From Haemonchus contortus (lineage: Eukaryota; Nematoda; Chromadorea; Rhabditida; Trichostrongylidae): a stretch of 64,000 bases of DNA. Positions 50,222 to 62,379 of this stretch are shown in pieces; within the stretch, counting starts at the first letter, position 1; every line of letters begins with the position of its first letter. The notes below the pieces were generated by a model, which made no database searches, was not told the origin of the DNA, and saw nothing but the letters and a program-made list of their open reading frames with translations. The translations under genes were made by a program, and so were the position numbers. Location of the stretch: NCBI GenBank assembly GCA_000469685.2, contig LS997565.1:7203005-7267004 (forward strand), in the 5' to 3' direction.

Positions 50222-51827
50222 CTGAAAGAATGTTTTAAGCACTTTTGAAAACATAATGTTTGAGGAATGAAACTCCTTTGCTATATTTTGCTTCACGCTT
50301 CAATGGTTCAACAGGGACGTATTTTCTGCAGCTTCGAGAATACCGTTACTTTTCGACTTACTATCAGCTATTTTCAAATTCTTTTTTCATGATGCTGTTT
50401 TATCTCAGTAGTGACCATAGATTGAACAGTTTGAGAAGCAAGGGTGGTGAGCATCACCAACTCGTTTGAATGTTTTTAGAATTTTTCGATAAACCAAGTT
50501 CCAACAAAATAATTTTTGTTGAGCGAAGGGTCTCGGTAGGGTTTTTTTCTTGAAAAGTCTGGAAATTTCGATTTTTGATCGGTACCCCTGATGTAACAGT
50601 ACACAAAACACATACTGAAAAGACAAATGGTTCCACTCTATTCGCTTTTCTTCGCGAGAATTCGATCTGGACTTGTTGAGCTTCGGATCAGTCGAGGATA
50701 TATCAATTTCGGTGGCACCACCTTGGGATCTGTTGTCGTGGCTCCGGAGACTTTATTACCCTCAGCTACCTTTTTCTGTATTGAAGGCTTAGTTCAAATA
50801 ACTTCGAGGTACCCCTTTTTATTCGAAAAGCGGAAGTATAGATTGGCAATAGTTCATCGGAAGTGAAGAAAGCGAGAGAATTCGCCGATTTCGAGAAAAA
50901 TAAGGCTCCTCAAAGGTAGGGAAAATAGAGGTTGGACGAGATTGCCATGACGGAAACAACATGGAATGGGTATTCGGACGAGATTTCAGTTATTGCAGTT
51001 GCGCAAAGAGCTGAATACATCAAGCCAGAACTGTGCGGAACCGCCTTTCACTGTCGCTGTGGGTCATGACAAATTGTTTGAACTTCTTACATGGGTTTTC
51101 TTGTGATCGGTGCAGCCTCTACAATGCCGGTGAAACTCGTCCCAGGATACGCACGGGCCAAGCCTTGAGCCTTTATAACTATTTAACTGGGCCATTTCCG
51201 TCTTGATAGCGTCAGATATGGTATACGAGGGGCCTCGAATTCATCCCACGAGGAATCTCCGAAACCATTTTTATCGTGAACTGAGCCTTTAACCAACCCC
51301 CATATAAAGGACCTTGTTGTTGAAATTTTTGTGCCCTGTTAGATTCTGGATCGCAGAATCTAAAAATTCCAATGGCCCACCAATTCGATTTCGGTAATAA
51401 ACCATATTTCAACGCGGAGGCCGAAAACCCGCTATCACCCCCGTTCATAGATACATAAACTTAAATCGAAAGTCAAGATTATCAAATCAGATCATGTCAC
51501 GGATAAAAATTACCCTGAGTATACATTTTACTCAATAACTACTGCTAAATCAAACATCAAGATAAAAGGCTCCCAGTACGTCATATGAGAACCACCGCAG
51601 TGACAACATTCTTTAGACTCTCATAGGAAACTCAGTTGAACGGACTTTCCCACGTTCATCCAAGTATAAGTGATATTGTACGCTCAGCTGCTGTGCTCTA
51701 AACAAAAATGCGTTCTTTAGCCACGTGACCAAGGCTTCCACTGTGAACATTCATTGCACTGGAAATTCGATTCTAATTATTGTCTACTTGCTGTACATAC
51801 GGAGGTTTTCAGAGTCTAAGCATCAGA
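50222..51827. other. No supported gene; repeat remnants
   Basis: A stretch near 51270-51290 (ATCGTGAACTGAGCC) resembles one end of the short MITE at 54553-54649, and 50860-51000 resembles 4130-4265. Confidence 0.4.
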
Positions 51828-52782
51828 ATGAGGATTATTTTGGTCGGATTGTTCACCTTGCTGATAACTGGTGGGCGGAGTTCTAACATTGTGCAAGTCT
51901 AGTTCATTTTTTATTTTATGTGATTATATTGTTGACATCGTTAACATCCTCCTTGACATCGTTATTTACTTGTTTTTAATTATTATTATAATCTATGTTG
52001 CGTAGGTGTAGTGGAGAGTGGGACACTAGTTCATCCGCATAGACACGACTTGGAATCTCGGATCGATATCCGACTGATACAGCCAAGCCTTTAATCCCTT
52101 CGTGGTCGGTTAATAGTACCGGACTCGTCTAGGAGACAGAAGCACTGACTTGCACATCGTCTGGCCACCGCAAATCATTGTGTAGACCACATGCACATTG
52201 GCTGCTTTCATAGTCCACGATTTAGCAAGCGACCGATCGCGGACCCATAGAGCGAGCGGCCGAGCGATCGATCGCTCGCCTAATCGTGGACTATGAAAGC
52301 AGCAATTCAACACGCCACTACGATTCGAAATCGAAGTCGAGTGCGGGGGCGCATCCCTCAGACGGGATTGATCATGTCGAAGGCATTATCCTTTTATTTA
52401 CTATTTTAATTTATGGATTCACAAAAAAACTCAAATGATGGAGTTTAGTATAGTGATCTGAGAGCATTTTGAAAGATCAGTTGGATTCAGCTTTCGCACT
52501 GGATGATGTCTGTAAATTAGACCTCGAAGTTGGACCGTGCCGGGCAGCGTTCAGAAGGTGAGGTGCTCACTAAGTGGCAGAACAATTCGCATCTTCTCCC
52601 TGTGTGGGATGAATATCCTGCCTACCGTGTTCCATTTCAGATTCGGATATTCCACAACCGAAAATAAATGTATAATGTTCATCTATGGTGGATGCCGAGG
52701 CAATGATAACAATTTCGAAACAGAAGAGGAGTGTAAACAAAAGTGCTCCCGAACAATTCAAGAAGAGGGTGCCTACCCTTAA
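51828..52782 (+). CDS. Secreted single-domain Kunitz protease inhibitor, P1 Arg
   Basis: Three exons close in phase: 51828-51870, 52491-52557 and 52641-52782 (TAA), 83 residues. The first exon is a signal peptide (MRIILVGLFTLLIT). The mature part is one Kunitz/BPTI domain with all six cysteines in family order: DVCKLDLEVGPCRAAFRRFG, then NKCIMFIYGGCRGNDNNF and EEECKQKC. The residue after the second cysteine (P1) is Arg, so inhibition of trypsin-like serine proteases is expected. A short acidic tail follows. Intron 1 contains a foldback element. Hookworms secrete Kunitz inhibitors at the host interface; a host role here is inference. The same intron position inside the domain recurs in the Kunitz fusion at 61192-62116. 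Confidence 0.92.
52040..52340 (+). repeat. Dispersed repeat copy, split by foldback element
   Basis: It shares ACCGGACTCGTCTAGGAG, GCACTGACTTGCACATCG and CTGGCCACCGCAAATCATTG with the copies at 7.4, 9.2 and 17.0 kb. Its right part (CACGCCACTACGATTC) continues after the foldback element, so the foldback was inserted into it. Confidence 0.65.
52200..52304. mobile_element. Short foldback element, family 1
   Basis: The inverted ends GCTGCTTTCATAGTCCACGATT (22 bp, 52201-52222 and 52282-52303) are perfect, and the interior is full of GATCG/CGATC. The ends match the element at 1437-1720. It is nested in a dispersed repeat inside intron 1 of the Kunitz gene. Confidence 0.85.
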
Positions 52783-53720
52783 GGAAATAGAAGTAGTTTC
52801 CTTTCATATTTTTTGGTTTTTGTACCTTCGTAAGGATGTATCCATATATGACTCCGTCAATAAATGTGATTGAAAATGGAATAGGAAGGATCGGATGTTC
52901 ACGGGAGCACGTAGCTGCGAGCTCCAAAAAAGGTCCTTCTTTGACGATGGAAAGAACGAATTAAATATGAGCGACCTATCTCCCTTTGTTGAGCGCCATC
53001 AAAGGCTGAGTATTTTAGTAGATTCCGAAAAGTAAAGACATATCGATGATTGCTATGATGGTTCGTACAGGACTAGATAAAAACGCATTAGAGAAGACCC
53101 TTATCCATCTTTTCGATTTTTCCAAGTCCTAAGCGCGAGGGAGTTACTAAACAGGTAGGTCATCCCGGGGAAAAAGACTGTCTTGAAGCTGGAGTGGATT
53201 AGTCGCATAGTCTAAATGCTGCTATAGGTACTTCCTTGCCGCTGTTTAATCAACGGGATAAGTTTCGCAGGCAATAGTCGCGAAGTCTGAACGTTATGAG
53301 CGGTTCATCTTTGCCTCTGCTGAAATAATTCTATGGTAAAATTTCCGTATGGCACATAACCCTGTTTTAAAAATATGAGAGCAGAAAACTTTAATTTTTG
53401 GCTTGAAGCGGTTATGCTCACGAGCTGTTCAAACGCCCGAACCATCACAAATTCACAAAATTTCAGGAGTAATCACATTTTATAGTTTTTGCATAATTGA
53501 AGAAAATGGAACGAATGTTAAGAGTGGTAAATAACCTGAATTTCCGGCATGCCCCGGTGTTGTTGTCACACATGTACTCTGTCGGACACACAACCTTGGC
53601 ACATAGAGAAGTTGACGTCTAAATGATTCATCTACACCGTCTTGTTACTTGTCTAAATACTTGGAAAAAATAATAATCGAGTCAGATTCAGCATTGGGAG
53701 CGCATAGAGTTGGGTCGGCG
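52783..53720. other. Intergenic, no gene recognised
   Basis: No coding signal or clear repeat. Confidence 0.4.
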
Positions 53721-53952
53721 AATGCGTCAGTGGGTGCCTTCAGAATTCAACGACGTGCCGACCTACCGACCGACCAATGGCATGCTCGCCACTTGTTGAC
53801 AACGCAGGACAGATTGCGTTTGATACCTCTACGGCTCCCGTGGCCCTGAACGCAGTCTGTCCTGCGCTGTTAACACGTGGCCAGCAACGCCGTCGGTCGA
53901 TCGGTCGGCCGGCACGTTGAACTCTTGAAGCAACCAGTCAGTATTGAGATTT
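53721..53952. mobile_element. Foldback element, family 2
   Basis: The arms (about 53721-53820 and 53848-53952) are imperfect reverse complements. The best part is ACCGACCGACCAATGGC...TTGACAACGCAGGACAGA against its partner. They surround about 25 bases. A related foldback lies at 62380-62586. Confidence 0.75.
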
Positions 53953-53978
53953 GCACACATTACCTTCGACACACCCAC

Positions 53979-54392
53979 CTGGTAGAGTGAGACACCTCTC
54001 GGCTCTTCGCCCTAACCAGGAGTACTACACCTACTTTTGGAACAATCACTGACCTGATCATAGTTCCCTGGGAAACGGAATACGCGACACAATCCTGAAA
54101 ATCAAAGAGTTCTCACGCAGAAATAGCCTGAAGACGAGAAACATTGTGGAACTCTCCAAACATTACCAGTATTCGAATCACACATAGTCCCTTGAGGGCA
54201 ATCACCGCAAGGCAGTTCCGTTAGAGTTGTATAAGCAGGCCGGAATGGGCGGCATATGCCCGTATTGGTATCACATTGGAAACCAGTAGGACATGGTGGA
54301 CAAGATTCAGACGATGTTCTCCGTACGAGCGGCAGCAGCAGCAGCGCGTAAACATACAGGGCACAATATGAGAGGCGGGTTCCAGCTACTCC
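53979..54392 (-). CDS. Cys-rich secreted repeat protein, partial
   Basis: Three minus-strand exons join in phase: 54167-54392, 54054-54094 and 53979-54011 (with a short 42-base intron). The first has a hydrophobic stretch (YCALYVYALLLLPLV), then a Cys module CPPCPTGFQCDTNTGICRPF. A second copy, CGDCPQGTMCDSNTG, is completed across the splice junction by LCRVFRFPGNYDQ. The two modules share the pattern CxxCxxGxxCDxNTGxCRxF, so the junction is well supported. Both the true start and the 3' end are missing. The family is unknown to me; the spacing suggests a small disulfide-rich extracellular domain. Confidence 0.55.
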
Positions 54393-54552
54393 CTTAAAAG
54401 GAATTCACAGATAAACTTCGAATGGCTGCCAAAATTAATGCAATCGTCTTAATACACTGCAGAATTCTCGAGGAAAGTTGTTGAAGCCATATTCATACCT
54501 GAATCGATCTGCTTGCTTTGGGTTACCTCGACCTACTTTTTGTCACTCAAAT

Positions 54553-54649
54553 GGCACAGTTCACGATAATTTTGGGGTGTCCGCTTTTTGATACTATGGG
54601 GAAATACTATGGGGAAATCCCAGATATCGCTTCAATCGTGAACTGTGCC
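54553..54649. mobile_element. 97-bp MITE
   Basis: The 15-bp terminal inverted repeats GGCACAGTTCACGAT are perfect. The interior contains a tandem ATACTATGGGGAA duplication. No coding capacity. Confidence 0.8.
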
Positions 54650-57539
54650 TTTGATCTAGTTGCTCGAACATAAGAAGGATTGTGGTTTACGTGAAAGTTC
54701 GGATAACATTGTCTTGCGCAAAATATGATAGATTTTCCAAAAAAAAGCTCAGTCTCATATTGAAAATTCAACATTCAACCCACCTCAAGAATACGAAGAA
54801 AGAAGACGTAACAGTAGGCATTTATTTATACATAGAGCATCGTGGAAAGGTAAACAAAAATTTAGCAAGTGACTTACAAATATAGGATTGAACATTGCAG
54901 CGTGACTTCCCGGCTTTGCCCGCACGGAGAGTGAATGTTCTAGTGTTTACCCTTGCGTATGAACTCGGAGCTAGTCGGATTGACTCACTCCCTTGCACTC
55001 AGTTTTGGGATAAGCGAGTTTTTCTATTTATTTGCATTGCTATTTTTCTCAGAACAAACTAGTTGTAGGAATGAGAATACGGTGATCTGGTAAGTAATGA
55101 AGGACAAGGCAACAGTAGCGTTCGAAGGTAGCGAGAGATTCTATCATGTTTCGGAACGGTATGGGTAAGCAAACAATGGCCCTGAACGAGCAAGTGCAAC
55201 TGTTCATGTAACATGTAGTTCGTGGATCAACGCTGGATGATCGACTAGAGGTGTTTCTTGCATTTGTTGCCTGCACTGCTGAGGACAGAAAAAGGATTAT
55301 CATATTAGAAGGAGTTCGGATTGCGACGGGAGTGGTACTACTTTCCACACCACCACGGAACTCCGGCACACGCAGTAGCACGAGCGGAGCCATGCAAGGG
55401 TTGCATCGGAAAAGCAACGCAGTTCTTCAAGAAACTGTTCCCCACATATAAAGTCATTGAAATAATTTGGGACTATTAACAGATGAATAAGTCAGGGTCG
55501 CTACAATTCTTAGCCGGCTCTGTCACTTCATTTCTCCTGCCTAACTATCTCTGAGAAGAGGAAAGTATGACAAATCTGGATGGATTTGTACCGTGGGCCA
55601 TGCAGGCCATGGCGTGTATTCTCTTCACTGCCGCCTCCGCTTTGTGGGAGACCGAGGTGTTTTCGTTCTTGAAGCCCCGTATCCTTTTTGCACAGTTCGC
55701 ATGAGAAAAGCTCATTGGTGAACGTGAAAAAGTTTACTGGAGTGAACGTTCTTATTTTCTAAGTGTTTATTGCTTGATGGAAGCCACACAGACGCTTCTT
55801 AGTAGACTACTCGCCCGGTCTATTAGAGAGCACAAACATCTTGCTTAGACAGGGAGGTGTCAGGCGTGGCGCATCCTTCAAAGGAATGTGTAATCTTCTT
55901 CAAGTCTTTCTCTTTCTAGAACTGTGTAATGGCTAATCGATTGGATCTGTTGGGCCGATTACTGTATAGTATTATCAAGTCATGGAGGAGAGACTCACCA
56001 GATCTCAAGTAAGACAACTATTACTAGGAAAGAATGCACAAGGTGGAAAGCAGTGGCGATGAGAAGGCAATGAGCCAGCCTCTAGTAACTTTACAGAGAT
56101 GAGCGACATTTTCTTCTCTTTTCTAATAATCTGTAAGTTCTCCGAGTGATTCCAGTTATAGTTAACTGTTTATGAATCATGAAACTTTTGAAAAGAATGC
56201 CAAAGGGCTCCACTCAAACAGAGTGGAGTGGAGTGTATCGTGAACTGTAAAAGCTCACGTAGAAATGTCTATGCTTGATCCGCAACACTCAACTTCCCAT
56301 TCGGGATCATCAGGGTTGGAAAAATTTTCCAAAACATTTTTCGAAAACGGATGATTTTAAGGTAACACCATATCTAGACTTATCTAAGAACTCTTCTGAG
56401 AAAAGTATATTAATTGTATAAAAATTTTTGAAAATAAATTTTGTTTTGATCTTCACATTTCCTGTCTACGCATACGGTAACCACTGTTGATCTACAGTCG
56501 ATGCCGTCGGTCCCTCGTTTTTTTCAACGGCATCTGCTGGTGTCTGTACCCTCCTCATTTCCCTTGGTCCCTAATTTTTTGCCAGTCCCTCGATTTCAAA
56601 AAGCGCTGGATTTTTTTTTTCTTGCCATCGACGCCATAGGTCAAAATAATCTATTGCACGGACAAAAATGGTTGATCTGAAAATCAAGGACTAACTAGTA
56701 ATGGGATTTCGGCTATGATTAGTTTATGCATGGTTAGTGCTGAGGATACTTTTCCCATACATGGAGTTTCCATGAATCGCCACTTTTTAGGAGGTCATTT
56801 GAAGGGTATCAAAGTGTTTTCCCTTCATTATCAACGCTTCGGTGGGCAAGGATGATCGCACCTGTATGGCACTAACAATAAGTCATGCTCGTGGGGCTCC
56901 ACCATCGCTTGGCCCAAGTTGATTTGAGCTGAATTCACAGATACTCCCAAATGCCACTTCAATATGGAAATATTCTAACTCACGGGTCATCCCAAGCCCT
57001 CCATCTTCAGTCAGTGGAGGGTCGACAGTCCTGACAAGACTGGTAATAGACGCCGCGGGCCTGACGACATAGTTCCACGAAGAGGCTTCGCGACTCATAC
57101 CCGTTTTTCTGAAGTGGATGCTAAGGAGGCGAGAACAGGACTCCCTATTTCCGAAATTGAAGCTACAATTTTCTTCGCATGAGTTTTTTTCCACTATTTA
57201 CAGGCAGAACTGTGAGTTGTTAACAGCATCGGACAGTGTCATGCATATAAGCATGACCGATCTCGATTCTATCAGAGCCTTTCAATTGAAGTCCTATTCG
57301 AGAGAGGCTTAGTCAGAAAGGAGCTAGAAAGCATTTTTCGCGAATTCAATCAACCAAATAGTGAAAAAAGTGTCCACTAAATACGTGAACGCCACCCCCT
57401 ACGCTCTAACTCCGGGTATAAAAAGCCAGTGAAACGGTCTCCCCGACAGTATTTTCGTTGAAACTTCATTTTCCCAATCCATCTATCTGCCACTGTAGCA
57501 AAAGTTCCAAAGTTCTGCAAGTTCTCACATGTCCTACTG
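54650..57539. other. No supported gene
   Basis: Open frames at 55049-55417 (-) and 55251-55451 (+) overlap antisense, and neither has clear splice partners. A frame at 56883-57194 (-) looks like a repeat-derived fragment. Confidence 0.4.
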
Positions 57540-60500
57540 TACTTCACCTGTATCACCTGTCACCTGTCGTCCCGTTGATCGTCGATTTCCTCGAGCGGGC
57601 GCCAGTAACGTCTCCATTCGTCCCTGTTACGAGCCAGAGTGGTCCAATGAATCGCTCCAGGGACACGAGGATCAACATTCCTTTCGTTCAGAGCTTTCGT
57701 GAAGAAGTCTGACCATCTCGTTGGCGGCCTTCCTGGAGTTCGTTTGATGTCCCGAGGGATCCAGTCAGTAACCGCCCTGGTCCAACGGTCATCACTATAT
57801 CGCATAACGTGTCCGGCCCACCTGATCTTCGATTTCTTGGCGTGGTCAACGGCATCCCTGATCTTCGTTCGTTGACGGAGCTCGGAACTCCGGATTCCCT
57901 TCTGCACTTGCGTGTTCAGGGAAATTCCGAGCATCGTCCTTTCCAAAGCGCGTTGAGCAACGCTGACAGCATGCTCGTCCTGCTTTCGTAGAGTCCAAGT
58001 CTCTGAGGCGTACGTCAAAGCAGGAAGAACAGCAGTGTCGAAAAGGTGAGCGCGGAGCCGGATGTTCTTTGTCTTCTTCACTACTCCCTCGATATTCTTA
58101 AATGCTCCCCACGCGGCGCGTTTCCTTCTGCACAGCTCCGGAGCTAGGTCGTTCATCATGTTGACTTCCCGAGCTAGATACACATAGCTAGAGCATTCGG
58201 AGATATTCTTTCCGTTTAGCGTGAAGGGAGCATCAGGTACCAAACCGTTTTTCATGAACATCGTCTTCGTTAAGTTCAGTCTCAATCCGATCTTTCCACA
58301 AGCATTGTCAAACTCGGCCAGCATTCGTTCCGCCTGCTCGATGTTCGGTGTTATGAGAACGATGTCGTCTGCAAAGCGGAGGTGATGTAGATAGCGGCCG
58401 TCGACCTCCACTCCCAAGTCTTCCCATTCCAAATGACGCATGATATTCTCGAGAGCGGCACTGAAAAGTTTGGGCGATATGGTATCGCCCTGCCGGACAC
58501 CTCTCTTCACGTTGATAATGACTTCCTTGTAGAATGGTGAAATCCTGGTCGTAAAGTTGTCGTAGAGCTCACGAAGCATCCTTATATATTGAGTAGGAAC
58601 ACCCTGGTTGCCCAGGGCTTCGATTACCGCTTCTGTCTCGACAGTGTCAAAGGCTTTCTTCAAATCGATGAACGTAAGACATAGCGGCATTTTGTACTCT
58701 CGCGATACTTCAATGAGCCTTGTTAGGGTGTGGATATGATCGATTGTACTGAACCCTTTCCGAAACCCTGCTTGCTCGCATGGCTGTCCTTCATCTAATA
58801 TTCTGCCAATCCTGTTTAGGATGACACGAGTGAAAAGCTTGTAGATTACGGACAGCAGGCAGATTGGGCGATAATTGCCAATATCGTCTGGATCTCCCTT
58901 CTTGTACAGCAACACAGTCTTGCTAGTTTTCCACGACGTGGGCACTTTGCATTCCAACAGGTACCGTGTGAAGAGCCTAGCCAGAGTTTTGATGATGACT
59001 GGTGGTATACTCTTCAGATGTTCTGGTTTGATCCTATCGGGACCAGGCGCTGTACAGTTCTTCATCGACGTGATGGCATGTCGTATTTCGGAAGGGAGAA
59101 CGGAAGGAGCGATATATTCGTCTTGCCTAAGATGGTGAGTAGGCAGGTAGACGTGGCTATCGAAAAGATCCGAGTAGAAGTCGTAGATGACCTTCTCCAT
59201 TGCCCTCCGGGATGCAGTAACGGTTCCGTCAGGACGACGAAGGGATGTCATCTTGGTCTTGTAATTGGCGAAGCTCCGTCGGGCTTTGCGAATGTTCTTT
59301 CCGGCCTCGGCCGTTTCGTCCATGACTGCTGCTCTTCTCTCTTTCAGATCTTCCTTTATCGCTTCTCTGCATTGCTTCGCAAGTTCGGACGTTTGTTGAT
59401 AATTGCCTGTAGCTCGCGCGATTCCACGCTGGCGTATCAGCTCGAGAGTCTTCGAAGAGAGTCGTCTCTTGGCTACTTGTGGACTCTCAGCTTTTCTAGC
59501 GCTATCGTGAAGATGTTCGACGAGCCGGTTGTACTCATCATCGATGTTGTCGATAACGGAATCTTCCCATTTACTCGCAAGGGAAGCGAAGTGGTCCCAG
59601 TTGATGGAGGTCTTGGGGCTTCGTTTCCGAAACTTCATAGCTCTCTCCCCACGCACTGAGAAGCAGAATCTAGCGCGGAGGAGACGATGGTCCGATCCCG
59701 TGTAGAACTTCGGAACAACAGCGACGTCGGTTAGGCAAAATCTCCGATTGAAGATGATGTGGTCTATTTCATTATGGAACTGTCCACCAGGTGACTCCCA
59801 TGTCCATCTTAAATGAGAGGGCTTCTGAAACTGCGAGTTACCATGGATGGTGTGGGTCGTCATGATAAACTCGGACAGCCTTTCACCCTGCTCATTCCAT
59901 TCCACTCCGTGAGTCCCGATGTGAAGCTCTTCAGCCGTTCTTCTGGGGCCAATCTTGGCGTTAAAGTCACCGACGATGACCTTGAAGAAAGTGTGGTCTT
60001 CTCTGTAGAGCCTCTCCAGATCCATATAAAACGCTTCCAACTCCTCTTCTTCGTAGCTCGATGTTGGTGCGTAAGCAACGAAGATGGTTAGAGCTGGGGT
60101 TGAGCCACATCTTCTTAATCGCAAACGTCCGATTCGGGATGTTAAGCTTTCGTACGAATCGATGTTCATGGCCAAGTGCGTGTTGACGAGGACACCTACG
60201 CCGCCGACGCCTTTACTGTCGCATGTTCCAAGGAACAGTTCTTCTCCAGTCTCAAATACAGCGTGCAGCGGGCGATGCCTTCTCGTCTCGGTCAGTCCGA
60301 TGACGTCGTACTTGATCTTCCTAGCTTGCATCATCAGGTCTTCTATACACGCTTCCGATGCAAGCGTCCGTGCGTTGAAAGTACAGATCGCCATCTTAGT
60401 CCTTCTCCTTTTGGGCAGCCTGTTTTGGCCCTGAGATTTTAGCAGCCTCTCCCGAGCGGTCCTACCCAACGCTGCCGTATTGGGGGCTCCCTCAGGTTCA

Positions 60501-60905
60501 GGGGAATGAGGCCCATTTTTATTACTGTTTCTGGCGGTGAAAGAAAAACCCATCGTGTAGCTTGCCAGGCTCTGACGTGGGGGGGGGGGGGGGGTTGGAC
60601 AAGGGGCTTTGTTTTTGGAGGCGGCCCCGAATCGCCTCCCAGATACTTCCCAGTGTGACTTGTTCGTCACCCGAATGCAAGCTTTTGGCCGAGTCGATGG
60701 GCAGGATACCAACTGCACCCACAGACTCTCCACACACGTATGCGTGGATCGCCTGCGAGGAACAGAGGGTATATCGACCCAGCACAGCAGAATCAAGGAG
60801 TCCATCCCCTGAATCCACCTGCGTCTCTGGGCAAGTACTGGTGACTTTTGGTCGGCGATTAACTCCCCTATCCGCCACCTGGGGACGCCCTACGTAGCCT
60901 CGTCA
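57540..60905 (-). mobile_element. Near-complete RTE-type non-LTR retrotransposon
   Basis: The element contains one long endonuclease/reverse-transcriptase frame. Its 3' end, on the left, has short tandem repeats (CACCTGT-ATCACCTGT-CACCTGT at 57547-57568), typical of RTE tails. The 5' region (about 60400-60905) contains a run of 13-14 G at 60585-60598. It has no LTRs. Target duplications could not be fixed by eye. Confidence 0.85.
57560..60394 (-). CDS. Endonuclease-reverse transcriptase (RTE clade)
   Basis: Uninterrupted frame. I start it at the Met of [11 protein letters not shown] (60394), giving 944 residues; the frame stays open upstream to 60805, but that part looks non-coding. The N-terminal APE-type endonuclease shows [26 protein letters not shown] and [11 protein letters not shown]. 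The reverse transcriptase follows with [27 protein letters not shown] (motif A), [12 protein letters not shown] (motif B) and [10 protein letters not shown] (catalytic motif C). The C terminus has [15 protein letters not shown] and [11 protein letters not shown], common in RTE elements of strongylid nematodes. No stop or frameshift, so this copy could be active. It nicks target DNA and copies its RNA into the genome. Confidence 0.95.
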   Translation of the reverse strand: MAICTFNARTLASEACIEDLMMQARKIKYDVIGLTETRRHRPLHAVFETGEELFLGTCDSKGVGGVGVLVNTHLAMNIDSYESLTSRIGRLRLRRCGSTPALTIFVAYAPTSSYEEEELEAFYMDLERLYREDHTFFKVIVGDFNAKIGPRRTAEELHIGTHGVEWNEQGERLSEFIMTTHTIHGNSQFQKPSHLRWTWESPGGQFHNEIDHIIFNRRFCLTDVAVVPKFYTGSDHRLLRARFCFSVRGERAMKFRKRSPKTSINWDHFASLASKWEDSVIDNIDDEYNRLVEHLHDSARKAESPQVAKRRLSSKTLELIRQRGIARATGNYQQTSELAKQCREAIKEDLKERRAAVMDETAEAGKNIRKARRSFANYKTKMTSLRRPDGTVTASRRAMEKVIYDFYSDLFDSHVYLPTHHLRQDEYIAPSVLPSEIRHAITSMKNCTAPGPDRIKPEHLKSIPPVIIKTLARLFTRYLLECKVPTSWKTSKTVLLYKKGDPDDIGNYRPICLLSVIYKLFTRVILNRIGRILDEGQPCEQAGFRKGFSTIDHIHTLTRLIEVSREYKMPLCLTFIDLKKAFDTVETEAVIEALGNQGVPTQYIRMLRELYDNFTTRISPFYKEVIINVKRGVRQGDTISPKLFSAALENIMRHLEWEDLGVEVDGRYLHHLRFADDIVLITPNIEQAERMLAEFDNACGKIGLRLNLTKTMFMKNGLVPDAPFTLNGKNISECSSYVYLAREVNMMNDLAPELCRRKRAAWGAFKNIEGVVKKTKNIRLRAHLFDTAVLPALTYASETWTLRKQDEHAVSVAQRALERTMLGISLNTQVQKGIRSSELRQRTKIRDAVDHAKKSKIRWAGHVMRYSDDRWTRAVTDWIPRDIKRTPGRPPTRWSDFFTKALNERNVDPRVPGAIHWTTLARNRDEWRRYWRPLEEIDDQRDDR

Positions 60906-61191
60906 CTAACCGGCTGGGGATCCTTCAGTGAGAGAGAACTCAGTGAAGGAGATCCGTAGACTGTACTTAGAGCCATAAATTAGTTGTCTCACCCGGCAGC
61001 TATCAAATAGGCACTAACTTCTTTCTTCAGATTAATCTAAAAGCATTTTTCTTCAGAAACAGTTCATTCCTATGAAGTTCCTACGCGACATCCTGTTCGC
61101 TTTGACATCGATCGGAACGATTTTCGCCCGTTGGTATAGTTAAATCAACTTTGCCTGTCAACATGTCACGGACTTCAAAAATATAATTCAG

Positions 61192-62116
61192 ATTTGCGTC
61201 TTCCAAGTCCTATCCTGCAGCTCCCAATCAAGCCTCCCATAGCTCCTCCAGTTGCTGAAATTTCACCTCTTCTCCTTTCTCCTCCTCAGCCCGCTCCATG
61301 TCTAACTCCTTTCCCGGAACCAATTATACCTCCTCCGCTAGTATCTGTTCAGTCCCCTCTCCCGGAGCCGACCCTACCTTCTCCTCCAGTTCCTCCTCAA
61401 CTTCCTCCTCCTGTCCCCCTACCACCTTTAGCTGCGCCTATCTCACCCAGTTCATCACCTTCTCTACCACCAACTTGCTCGCTGCCACTTATTCGAGGAC
61501 CATGTGAAGAACGGCTTATTAAGTAAGTACAAACGAAGGTTTATTGCACGTTTGCAGGAAGATAAGTACAAGAAAACGGTCATTAAATCATAAGATATGG
61601 CCGAGAAACAACTTTGACTTTATGGGATATGATTAGAAAATCTTGAAAGCAGTGCGCCACGCTTTTCCCCTCCAGCGAAAATCTTAGATGGTGCGGGCAC
61701 GACGGCACGCTTGGTCCTCTCTACATAGAGGAGTTGGTACCGATAAGCAGAAGAATTGTACAGATAAGGCTCACCAAGAACTGGCAGGGTGGAATCATTA
61801 TAAGTGGAAAACTTGTCTACCTTTTGGCTACCTTGTGGAGATTTGTACCAGAAAAAAAGAACGCTTCCGAATGAATAGGGTGGGCCTGAAAACTCGGTCA
61901 AATTTTCCACCCAAGCAATCATGGAGGCTGACGTAGCTAGTTTGCTAGTAGCAAAAAAACCATCTTCAAACTGCTCTATGCCAAAATCATTTGAACTATT
62001 TCAGATTCGGATATTCATTTGCGAGCCGTAAATGCAGCTCGTTCGTTTACAGTGGTTGTCAAGGTAATGCAAATAACTTCGCAACACTTGAGGAATGCAA
62101 TAAGGCGTGCTCTTGA
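61192..62116 (+). CDS. Proline-rich protein fused to a Kunitz domain, P1 Glu
   Basis: Two exons join in phase: 61192-61522 and 62005-62116 (TGA). The first encodes about 90 residues dominated by Pro with Leu, Ser and Ala ([20 protein letters not shown]). It ends with the first half of a Kunitz domain ([17 protein letters not shown]). The second supplies [20 protein letters not shown] and [14 protein letters not shown]. All six cysteines are present. The intron splits the domain at the same place as in the gene at 51828-52782. P1 is Glu, unlike classical trypsin inhibitors, so target specificity should differ or inhibition may be lost. An upstream coding exon at about 61059-61133 (HPVRFDIDRNDFRPL) is likely, but its phase is not resolved, so the start is unknown. 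Confidence 0.8.
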
Positions 62117-62379
62117 AGATGACCAGTCGATAATGTCCTGTTTCTATTAGACAGTATATTCTTGAATAAAACTTTTAATAAAGTGATAGTAACCGTATCA
62201 AACAATATATCATCGTCAATGTAAGATGCTTGGTACTATACAGTTTGTAGAACAGGTTAGTGTAACTGGATCACATTACTTTACTCATCCCCCCTTCCCG
62301 ATTGGATTTTGCTAAGCCATGGGTTACCAGGGCATGTATGTCATATCAGGATGACCATCGAGAAAACGACAATTATCCT
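62117..62379. other. 3' flank of Kunitz fusion gene
   Basis: AATAAA at 62165-62170 and again near 62178 are likely polyadenylation signals. Confidence 0.5.

Noticed and set aside
55049..55451. Overlapping antisense frames of 122 and 66 codons
   Set aside because: There are no recognised motifs and no splice partners, and each is the other's shadow.
59018..59659. 213-codon plus-strand frame
   Set aside because: It is antisense to the reverse transcriptase frame, which has all catalytic motifs.
61059..61133. Signal-peptide reading (MKFLRDILFALTSIG-like) of the exon before the Kunitz fusion
   Set aside because: The phase does not join to the next exon without a stop, and I could not settle the reading frame here. 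It is left as an unresolved upstream exon.
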